From contig NW_008706824.1 of assembly GCF_000327385.1 (NCBI RefSeq), positions 451,972 to 515,971 of the forward strand: a stretch of DNA of 64,000 nt, in the 5' to 3' direction. Below are positions 46,401-58,400 of this stretch, piece after piece. The position numbers were made by a program, and so were the translations under genes. Source of the DNA: Lottia gigantea (Eukaryota; Mollusca; Gastropoda; Lottiidae). Each line of letters begins with the position of its first letter. Positions within the stretch are counted from its first letter, which is position 1. Under the pieces are notes generated by a model. That model searched no databases. It was not told where the DNA came from and was given only the letters and a program-made list of their open reading frames with translations.

Positions 46401-49400
46401 TAAGATGGTATTAAAACTGTTTTACTGTACAGGTACATAGTACAACATAGTATAATAATTTACCATCTGGTAGACATAAGACAGGTACTTCTACCAGTCA
46501 TTACTAGTAGTATAAAACATATGTTTACAGGTGTACTGAACAGTAGATCATATACCTCCCTTGTCTGTTGATATAGTATTTTACAGATTTGTTATAAAAA
46601 TTTATATCTACTATCAAATCATGAAAATATTCTAAATCTTTAAAAACAGGCACATTTTGATGAAGAGTTTTCTAAGACTATTGTCACAAGCAGATATATA
46701 TAGTATATAACAGGCAAATTAATATGAATCCACCAAAATAGGCCAATAAGCACAACGGTCAATCTTCAACTTACCTTGTTTTGTTCTAAATATGAACACA
46801 TGGAAGAAAACTTGGAGTCGTACGTTGAAAGGCAACCAAATCTGTATCAATGTTCCTTCCATGCGAGTGACCAGGAGAGATAGGAATTTGTCCTGTTTTA
46901 GGGCGATAAATTTAGTTCATGATAGATTCTGTCTCATAGATTTACACAAGAAATCTTAAGTCTTCGTGGTAAATTATCCAAACCAGGATGTACATCACAG
47001 CTGATATCAGTTTATCAGAGAAATGGGTTTAATTCATAAATGATGCATAAAATAATAATGAATTATATTAAAATTATTATTAGGGACTTGAGATCAAGAT
47101 CATGTTTTAAAAAGCGCAGTGCAAAAAAACAATATTCATTCAGATGTGATATATTTGAAATTTAAAGGGATTTTAAAGGGAATTTTAGATATCTTATTTG
47201 GTGTTGAGGTCATTTGGGTAAGACCCAATTTCAGAAACAATCTGGTACTGTAGATTTAACTTGAAATGTATAAGACATTCACCATTCTGATCTCTGTTCA
47301 AAATTTATCAGATTGGAACTTCATAGACATTCCTTTGGAATTTATGAATGAAACTTGATGCCTTGAACTCAAACAAAAAATATTAGATACGCAATTTCTA
47401 ATGTTTCAACAAAAAATACCAAATTAATAGTGTTAGATGTCCGCAATTTGCACCATTGAGAAGGAATTTAAGGGTTGATGGTAAATGATAATAATAATAA
47501 AATCATACGAAGTGAAGATACAGTAGTGTATATAAAAAGTTGACTGTTAAAACCAGACTATATTACTATTGTTCAATTGCTTCCTGTATCTATCTATGTA
47601 TAATATACATTATATATTTTATATATTATGTTACAATATAACTCATTTAAGTCTGACTAACATGGAAAAAGCGTCTAGTCGTTCTGGTACTCTGGTGTGC
47701 TACAGACTGTGAAGTTAAAGACCCTTGACAGTTGGAATTAAAAAAAAAAAAAAAAAACAGGCTAATGCTTCTGTCGTAGCAAAATTTCCTTCATTGAACA
47801 CTGCATGGCCTTGCCTGTCTTCATTAGCGCACATGGTGTAGAAAAGTAGGACGTAAACCTCCATTCATTTCATTTCTTTTTCTTATTTAAGAAATTGCTT
47901 TAAAGCATTTGTACAGAGATTTGTTTTATGGGTATTTGGGCCAGGATAGCATTGACTTTCAACGTTCTAATTTTTAGCCAGCTGTCTGTGGTTAGCATCA
48001 TCATAACAAAAACTTCTAAGAATATCTTAGGACGTTTTCAATTGTACAGTCAGTATCCCCAATACACATCAATACACAGAAACAGTTAAAAAAACCTCTC
48101 TAAATCCTGTTTAAAATCATAGAAACTAGATACTGGACATTACTGGCCTAGTCAGTTCACACAAATATTACTGGTGCATAATATCTAGAAAATAAAAACC
48201 TGAGTGTGACACTATGGCCAACAAAAAAAATCTCAAAAAAAAAATCTGTACTTGTAAATTATGGAAACTTTAACTGGCTTAATATACATGGGAAATGGAT
48301 TGAACACCAATTTTTCCGTAAAAAGTGGCCTTGCTTCATAAAATCGTGAAACTCGAATCCTAAACTTGTGATAGGTTGTTAAAAACCTTTTCCTTCACAC
48401 CTATTTCGATAAAAAAAGAATGTTGGTATTTGTTCTCTGTATTTATTTAGTAGTTTTAACTCTGTCTGAAAACTGTTGTTGTTTTCTTTTAACATTTTAA
48501 TGATGTCAAACCAGACTACCCTAAACATCTCAGATAACTATCAGTGATACAGAATTCTAGAAAAAACAATGTCCACTGCTCTTATTATTTACTTTACCAG
48601 CTGATCAATTTTCAAGTGATTTAGGCATTTAACTGGCTGATATAGCTTCATCATGGTCTAAATGTCACTGATACTGAATTCAACAGAATGCAGACGTTCA
48701 TTATTTAATTGCACCTAGAATCTACCCAGACACATCTGGCTCTACCCAAATATGGCTTTTGTCATGGTGAATATTCTAAAGAACTAGGAAATATAAATGG
48801 ATGTGAGCCACCGTTTTATGTTTGGACCTATTCGTGGCGATATCCTATCCATATCACTATAGTTTACTGACATTGAGCTTTATTAGCTAGCTAGTATACA
48901 GAATAATTAGGAGACCATATCACTTTGATTTTACATCATGCTTTGTATTGTCTGCTAGCTGGTAGAATGTTATTTATACAACTGTCTCCCTTTAACACTG
49001 TTAAGAGTCTAGTTACATATTTAAAACCTCTCAGTATTATCTGTTTCAAGTGGTGAAGATGACCATTGATTAGTGTGTTTATTTAACTCATAAATATTTG
49101 GTCAGTCTTTTCAAACGGTCAGTGTCTTTAAGTGGACAGGACTGGTTGGTTGTACAAGGTGAAGTAGGTTGACAGAGTAGATAAACTAGTTGAGAAGAGT
49201 AGCAGGTCCCAAGACGGCCCCAAGGCTAAAAAAAATACGATATTTATTGTGGAAAAATTCCCCCAGCCCTCCTGAACTCCAACCCAGTTCTGCTGGTTGA
49301 GATTTAAATACTATATATATTTCTACAAGAGCAAATGTTTTATTCAAAACAAAAACAAACAGAATTGTGTTTAAAATAGATGTGAATTGTCTTTGTTATT

Positions 49401-52400
49401 AAGATTTATAAAGGGGGAGGGGGAATTATTATCAGGGTTGGGGCAGTGCAAGTGATTGACATATGTGAAGCAATATCATTTTAAAAAAGGAAAAGTTCAT
49501 GGTTCTTATCAGACATAATAGATCAATGTTCATATAAAGAATGAAAGTTGATTTGTGAATATTATAAGGAAATACACACTGGCTCCATTATTACAGGACA
49601 AGACAAATTACCTCGCAATACGATTTCCCTTTAGATAACAAGATCTATATTCAGTCCTAAGATTTTTATAAAAAGTGAAAGTTGATACATGTAATAACTA
49701 TTACCTGTAGGCTATTATTATAGCTTTATATACAATTTTACAGTATCAAGATCAAGAATCATTGATATGTTGGCGTGTAGATATCAACTTGAGTTGGATT
49801 ATAGATTGACGTTTGGTTTGATATAGGTCATTTTGTAATTTTACAGTTCAATAGATCAGTAAAGATGAAGTATACACACGTGTAATATATCAAACTTCTT
49901 TTAACAAGCAGACATAATCAATAAAACATACCTGAAAGAGGTCCAATCAACCATTCTGAATCATAGAAAGATAGAAATAGATGGTTAAGCAAAGTGTCAA
50001 CTGAAAGAGTAAGCACTTTCTACCAGTGGTCTAAGTTATAGATGATTAATAGATGCAATATACACTCATTTATGTTTTATTTATTTATTTTTTTTCAGAA
50101 AACTTGTAAAAAATTTTCAACCCAAGAAGAAAGATGAAGATGAGTATCAGTAAGTGAAATTTTCTGTTAAAATCTTGTCTGAATTGTTACTGAAGCTTGG
50201 GGGAAGGCTTGGTGTCAGGGGAGACAATTCTCAATGAGATATAGTATATCAATAACATTCAATTCCACTTAGTAAGTAGGCACAGCCTAACTAAAGCAAA
50301 CTTAGTAGAGTCCTGTACCCACCTCTTATATTTTTGTATTCTCGTTAAATGTTGCCCATGAGTGTATTTTGACTAATTGTGGAATGTTTAAGCTTATAAC
50401 AGCTAGCCAGTTTTTATGCAAAACCTAACTTTAGCAAAACTAGCAAAGACTTGGTCACATATTCTCGAAACGATCTTAGTGCTGGGATATCCGAGAATCA
50501 ATGTTTATAGATAAGAGCGTTTCGAGAATACGTGGCCTACTCTGCGCTACACCCAGCTCTTGTATGTGGTTTATGTTTTTAACTATTGCCCATGAGTGTA
50601 TTATGACCATTGTGAAATAGATAAATACTATCTACTATCAGAGAGAGGGAGAGAGATAACAACTGACTAGCTGTCATGATAAATAGAATGATAAATCAGG
50701 GCCTGTGTCTATATTATTATATAAATTATATCTAATTATATCTAATGACACTGATAGAATCAAGCTATTGTTGATATTGCTATAGGCTATTTACTATTTG
50801 ATATACTGGACATAGGACATTATATAGTTGACCTCTATATTTTATTTACTCCCATATCTTTCAATTTAGTCTTTATTAAGAGTAGGTCTTCAAACTCCAT
50901 TCATTTTATTTTAGTACTCCATTCAGACATGACTGGTAAATATAACCTAATCATCAATCTAGAGCTTTAGTCAGATATCAATGGTAAATATAACCTAATC
51001 ATCAATCTAGAGCTTTAGTCAGATATCAATGGCTAAATCAGCAATCTAGAACCCTAGCCAGACATCAATGGCTAAATCAGCAATCTAGAGCCCTAGTCAG
51101 ACATCAATGGCTAAATCAGCAATCTAGAACCCTAGTCAGACATCAATGGCTAAATCAGCAATCTAGAGCTTTAGTCAGATATGACTGGAAAATACCTGCA
51201 AAATCAGCAATCTAGAGCTGTAGTCAGACATCAATGGCTAAATCAGCAATATAGAGCTGTAAACAGACATCAAAGGCAAAAACTGCAAAATCAGAATTTT
51301 AGAGCTATAGTAAAATATGACTGGCAAAAACAGTGCTGAATTTTGAGCACTAGTCAGACATGACTGGTAAATACAGCAAAATCAACAGTCTAAAGCTCTA
51401 GTCAGGCATGACTGGTAAATACAGCAAAATCAACAGTCTAGAGCTTTAATCAGACATAACTGTTGATAAATACTCTCAATTCAACAACATAAAACTCTAT
51501 TCAAACAAAACTTTAAATATACAGACAAATCAACACTGTTTTTATTTGACCTCAATATATTAACCTCTAATGACATCATACTGGACCTCTATATACAATA
51601 ATTACCACCTAATATTTGATAATGAGTATTATAATGTTTATATTTCATGTTTATACATTTGTATATATCTGCCATATCTTTATGTGGGTGAATTTTGTCA
51701 GCATCTTCAAGGTCTGTTCATATCCCTTTGATATGTCTCCAATATTGACCCCCTGACACTGGATATTGAAAAATCTGTTTTGTTTGCATGTGATCCACTA
51801 TCTTTTGTATGATCATATACCACTAAAACCCCGGTACCCAAACTGGGGTGTCAGGGGTGTGGCCAACTGGTGTAGGAGAAGAATTTATTATGAATTGAGA
51901 GAGCACCTCACATCATCATATGCTGGAAATGTGGATGAAACAAATTTTTGTGGGTGTGAAAGGTCCAGGTGATTACTCCAGGGTCGTGAAGGCTGAAAAA
52001 GGTTGGGACCAGGGCACTAAAAGTTCATTCATCTTGCTCTCCTCTTAATTATGAGACTTTTGCTGTTGATTACATAATAACCAGCAGAATATTTGCTAAA
52101 AATTGCTTTCAGTACTCTCCACAAATATCTAATCAGTAGAAATATTCCAGTTATCATAAAACACAAGGTAAAACATGATATAAACCTAGTGTAATCAAAT
52201 ACAGGGTGTTTTATAAAACAAACTCAATATTGTACAAAACTTACATTAACTCCATATGTTATAAGCTTACTTAGTAATATTAAAGTATGGTAGTCTAGAA
52301 ATTTTATGATATTAAAAATCAGAAAATACTAAATAAGCCTAGTTAGAATAAAATAAGATTCAAATTAAAAAAATTTGATGAAAAATGTGTGACTAAAAAG

Positions 52401-55400
52401 ACCGTCATTTCTTCAGATGAATTTGTGTTAATGTGATTCTTGCTAATGTTACAAATACTTAATAACTAAGGTTAATACACACTATTACCAACTGAAGTAA
52501 AATTATGACTAAATTTGTTAATTTAAATATTTACTTATTTAGATATATTTTCTATATGAGATAGATATATTTAGTTATATTTCATACAATGTTCTAGATG
52601 TTTTAAGTACAGTAGCTTGTTAAGTAAAGGTTTGGTGACTTGATGAAAAACATTTTGAGGTATTTGATAGCAGACATTTGTACTTTAAACATGGTGTAAG
52701 GGTGTGTTACATACCAGACTGGCAGTACTAACTTCTGGTTACTGGTGATAGGTCTAAACAGATAAACAGCAGAATGTCTTCATAGTGCTTGTCTTGATAT
52801 TAATAAACTTTTTAATGAAAAATAAGTCAGATAAACTTCTCACCCAGGATAGTCTCCTTATTTACTTGTCTTAATATCAAGTAATAAATAAACTTTTTAG
52901 TACAAATAGGTCATATAGAGCTGACCACAACATCTCTCTCTCTGGATTGTTAAAATGGAATAAAGTCTTTATTCTAGGCAGGACATGCTCGTCTTTCAGG
53001 ACATTTAATCCTTCTCAGAAAGTCTACATCAGTTAGCTAACATAGTAATATATATAGACTCATTGAAAAGAATGTCCAGTCTATAAATCAACTACAAGGG
53101 AGGCTACCTAATGTTTATAACATGTTTGTTATCTGAACACATATTTGAAATATTTTAATATATATTTGATTAAACTGTTTTAAAAATAACACACTAACTA
53201 TTAGTAGAGTATATCTAAATTAAGCTTTGTTTATCAAGTACCTTCTTTAAACACTTGACTAGTGTAAACAATTTATAGTGTTAGAAACATTTCTACTTCC
53301 GTTAAATTTTACCTATACTAGTGCAATGTCAAGTACTAGGGGAAGTTTTTAAAAAGGATTTTATTTCATAAGAATTTATTTTTTTTGTCAAAAATATTTT
53401 ATAAAGATATAAGTTGCATTTCAAATGCCCTTATTGTAGAGTTTTTTTTTCTCTTTTTTCTGCTTTAAGTGAAGATTGACTTGGCGACTCCATTGTCCAT
53501 ACAGTGTACAATGAGGGAAGGAATATTTTGTGGGGACATGGAATGAAGGCTAGTCTAGGGATCTTTGAAATACACAGTCTTTGGCCTACAGAGGACCTTG
53601 GTTTTTCATAGCTTGTAAATGACAGACACTTTTCATGTCTGCACTTTGGACATGAATATCCTACACTGGGACAGGAGGAATACCATGTTGAATAATCACT
53701 GATGAGGGGAGGGGTAAACCGGGTTTAAAAATCAATTAAATTAAAGGTATTAATCCAAATATCTTGGAAGAATTATATTGAAATGTTGACTGAAATAACA
53801 TGAGTCCATTATTCAGGTTCTTTAAAGTCTGGTGCTATATTCTTACTAACAGAAGGTTCAAATCAGTACAAGGTTACTTTATGATATCATATTCTGCCAG
53901 TTATTATCTGGAAAACTTATGTTATATCAGTGATAAAATACCAGTATTTCTATTGACTATATATTTCTAAAGCTGCTAGGTCAAATAATCCAAATATTTG
54001 AAATGGGTGGAGCAGAAGGGGTTTAAATATGAAGGAACTTATCAAAAATTAGGTACTGTATGTCAATCCCTTGCCAGGTGTGTTTCAATGATTTATTTCT
54101 CATCCTCTTATCAAAAGGTAGAATGCATTTTCACAACAGTCACTAGTCATTAAGTAACTTCTGATGAAGGGCACTTTAGTAGTTGAGTTACATGCTTGTT
54201 ACCATCATAGCTTTCCTGCTACCATTAGGTCTGAGGGGCTGATATATAGGCTATTAACCTGTAGACTTGTGCAGGTTAGTGACAATTAGACATTGAAAAA
54301 GAAACAGGACCAGTTGTCCTCAACACATTGTATTTCTGAATTCCGTTTCAATTCTGATGAGGAAATCCAAAACATCGATAGCCTCATAATTGACCCAGAG
54401 CATGTTAAAGTGTGTAGAAAACGTCAGAAATAGTGCAATGATGACCATTGTCGCCACTGATGGTAGGTAGGAGCACCACCAGATCTCTGATGGACAACCT
54501 AACTGAAACCTTAAATATGAACAGGGTCGCCCTGTGTAAGGAAACAACATGCTCTCATAGGTTTCAACAAGAAATGCAACTGTTTAAGGATTTTTTCTCG
54601 CGTTTTCTTCATATTTGCTGACATGCATTTCTAGTCAAGGTAAAATTGCAAATGGTCGCGGTCTGTTGTGATGAATCAATATTATTATTTGATTTATAAA
54701 TATGTCGGAATGAAGTTGTTTTATAAATATAATGAATGAAGTTGTTTTATAAATATAATGAATGAAGTTGTTTTATAAATATGTCGGAATGAAGTTGTTT
54801 TATAAATATGTCGGAATGAAGTTGTTTTATAAATATAATGAATGAAGTTGTTTTATAAATATAATGAATGAAGATGTTTTATAAATATAATGAATGAAGT
54901 TGTTTTATAAATATAGTCGGAATGAAGTTGTTTTATAAATATAATGAATGAAGTTGTTTTATAAATATAATGAATGAAGTTGTTTTATAAATATAATGAA
55001 TGAAGTTGTTTTATAAATATAATGAATGAAGTCAATGATATTTGTTATAAAGTAATAATATGGCATGGTTCCAATCAATGACAGTTTTATTATATTATTA
55101 TATTGTAAGAATGTTCATACCAGTCCATTCATATCTCTATATGTATATTATATAATTTATAGGTTTAATATTTCTGATAAAATATCCAAATTTTACTATA
55201 CTACTATCATCTGATTTCATAGTTTTAGTTAAAGAAATGCTTATGTCCAAAGTCAATATCACTAAAGCTAGGATTATTGTAATAGCTATGTCATTTGAAA
55301 ACCTCCTTCAATTCCTTGAATCTTTTTTTTACCAATTGATCAATGACTGGACCTAATTTTTCATAAAATTTTCTTTATGTGGCACCAGGCAGGGTGACAC

Positions 55401-58400
55401 CTGATATTACTTTTCATTATGAAATAATAACTCAGTATACTTCTTATTGTGAAAAGTTCATCAGCTGCTACTAATGTTTTACCAATATGTTGTTTGGATT
55501 TTGGGTTTCATTTTGCATTGTCATCGTTTGTACCTGGTTTATTTATTTCATACATCTGATATTGCTTTGGATTTGTTAATCATTTGGTTTTTCGCTTCTT
55601 CAAATAGTCTACTGTATTAATAATCCCCCACACTGAACAGTAGAGGACAGTACCTTCTATATTCCCACATAAACACTGTCTTCAATCATTTTGTTCGAAG
55701 AATAACTTTTTACTCAACCTTCAACACTGTAATTTATTGATTTGTGTTTCAGATTTTCCTCGGCGAAGGGTTTTGTAGAAATGATAAAAGAACTACATGA
55801 TATCGCTAGTCAACATGAGATGATAGCAGAGAATTTACAGGGTGTTGTGATGAAAGAAATGCAAGCTTTAATTGGTGAAATTAAACAGGAACGAAAAAAG
55901 GTAGGCAACCTTGTTCTAACTCAGTAAAAAGAAGAAGCAAAATCAATGTGTCAATCAAAATCTTGTTCAAACCTCTGGCAAAATCGAGAGTAAAAGTTGT
56001 ATAGAGAAGTACCGGTACCATCAGGTGTTTCGAAAAGAAAAAGCATAGTCTGCTTCACCACTACTATATTGGTGAGCATGTGGAGGGCCTTAGTATATAT
56101 CAATTATCAAACGAGTGCCTTAAGATTTTCAACCATGTTTTCTTCCCTGTCAATGATGCAAATCATAGGGTCTGTCATGGACGTGTGTCTCGTTGGTCAG
56201 AAGGGAAAATATACAGATATACATACTCTTTACTCTTTGCACTTGTCTCATTAAATTCATGTGTCTATTAGAACAAATCTCTTACAGAAAAGGTTTTTAC
56301 AATGAAATTCCAGCAGAGTTTTTCTTTGATTTGAATTTCTGAATTCATGTTTATGTCATTCTATACATTGAGTTAAAATAGCTTGGAGGAATAGGTTAAC
56401 ATTCTTGATCTTATTCCAACTTCCAACTATATAATATTAAATACAACAATTTTATCCTTTATGTATTTATTGAAAGAAATGATTTGAGACATCCCTTTTA
56501 CAAAATTGAAATATTCAGACCTAGAGAGAAATATACAGATGATTAATGATCAATAGATTAGATTTATAAAAGAGTTCTTACTAATGTAAAGATATTTAGA
56601 TTTAAAAAGTTCTTCAATTTTATAATTGTGGTTATTTTATAACCATTTGATTTTATCATGTTCTGTATATTTCCAGTACTAACAATTGAATTCAAATTGT
56701 TTTTAAACCATAGAAGAGTTTATCATTTACTATGTTCTGTTTATTTCCAGTATTTACAAGATGGTTCCAAGTTACAGGAACAAATACAGAGATCATATCA
56801 ACAGTTAGAAAAGGTTTGTACGAACTTTGTGTTAGAGGTAACCCCTCTTGTATGACAAAGGGTTTGATTAGTACCTCAATTGTTGTTATTTGGATAAACT
56901 GCACCACGATTCCATCTGTTAATTGATAAGGGATCAGGGTTTTAAATACAATAATAAGTACTGTACTGAGCTTGTACATGTATTAATTCTGTATATCTGT
57001 TTTATTACAGGCTAAAAGTAAATATGAACGAGGTTTTAAAGAAGCTGAGAAGACAATGGATAATTATAGAAAGGCTGATGCTGATATTCATTTATCTAGA
57101 GCAGAAGTAGAAAAGGTTGGATTAGATCTTGATATAAATAGATTGAAAAAATCTTGTTAGTTTCCATAGAAATGTTGTAAAAGGATTAATTCCAGTTTTC
57201 AAAATCTGAAAATTTCTTTAACATTAATGAAATGCACATGCCATTAGGACAAAAATAATCAACAAGTTGGTAAAATGCACACACCAAAATGTTGAGTTGG
57301 AATAGGTCTCAATATCAACTATCTGTAGAACTTGACATGTATACAAAGTCATGTTATCCTGCAATTTAATAGATAACACCAAAGTATTTTAGGATATAAT
57401 TTCTAATGATATTTTCTAGACAAGAATGTTAATGAATACCAAAGCTCAGTTAGCTGAAGAATGTAAAAATGAATACGCGGCCCAGTTACAGAATACTAAC
57501 GCTCATCAATCTGAATTCTATAACACTCTCATGCCAGCTGTGTTTCAGGTAATACAGACAATCTCTCTCATAATTTACTTTATTTTAGGATTTTGCATTT
57601 GGTACATCCAGGTGTTTTTAGGACAGCTGATAGTCAGAGTGTTTTAGATGTGACATTGACACAGTGTGCTTATTATTGTGCCCATTCAAGATCCCTCATT
57701 TGTTGTAAATGGATAAAATAGTATGCTATGTATTGGAAAAACCAAAAGTCCCTCATTGCTCACTGCATTGCTTTCATTAGTCTAATTACCAGAGGGAATT
57801 TAGGATTTAACACACCATTCCTCTAATAATTTTCTTGAATTTTAAACAACTTTAGACTTCCAAATTTTTTAATTTTGACATTTTTTATTGATATTTTTCA
57901 GCAATTACAAGATATGGATGAAAAGCGTATCAATAAAATACGTGATTTCATCAACCAGTGTGCTGAAACAGAGGCTAGCGTTATACCTATTATTAATACT
58001 TGTATTGATGGAATGAAAAAAGCTGCTAGTTCTGTTGATGCTGCCAGTGTAAGATAATTTTGGTTTTTCAAATCAGGAATATCTGATTTTCTTTGATCTG
58101 CATTTGGTGAAAAGAGCCATTGCATTTGGTGTGGTTTCACATTAGTCTTGTAAAACATGCCTTTGCTTTTACCCTCATCAGAGTGCAGATAACGTGCCTA
58201 AAATCCATTCCCAGTTGGAAATTTGAGAAAAGTAGGCTGTCCTTCCAAAATTTCCATTATGGTAATATACCATTTTTTCACCATCTTCGTTAGACCTATC
58301 AGGTGCAAAAAATAAGAATGTAAAACTCTGTTCATATTATTTGTATAATCTAGTGCTTGTTATTAGATGATTAGATGAGGTTACTATAGAAATTCTAATA

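Larger units (their letters stand above)
39892..50098 (+). other. F-BAR gene intron 2 (10.2 kb)
   Basis: It holds the antisense tandem Frizzled-CRD gene (40858-42412), foldback copies at 40115-40227 and 41640-41786, MITE pieces (42062-42115 and 45090-45445), SINE copies (43830-44000 and 47651-47880) and an AT-rich array (45966-46375). The remaining sequence is AT-rich with no recognised exon. Confidence 0.75.
50150..55752 (+). other. F-BAR gene intron 3 (5.6 kb)
   Basis: Contents: the short foldback element (50453-50536), the diverged 39-bp array (50925-51480), an antisense SINE (53485-53690) and the 26/27-bp array (54700-55030). No credible coding exon; the open frame 51766-51972 crosses GC-richer sequence that looks like repeat. 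Confidence 0.7.

Noticed and set aside
46770-46910. Possible minus-strand 5' UTR exon of the Frizzled-CRD gene ending at a good donor (AAG/gtaagt) near 46775
   Set aside because: I see no convincing acceptor with a pyrimidine tract before the start codon at 42412, so joining is unsupported.
51766-51972. Open frame in F-BAR intron 3
   Set aside because: No recognised domain, no supporting splice pattern and GC-richer repeat-like composition.
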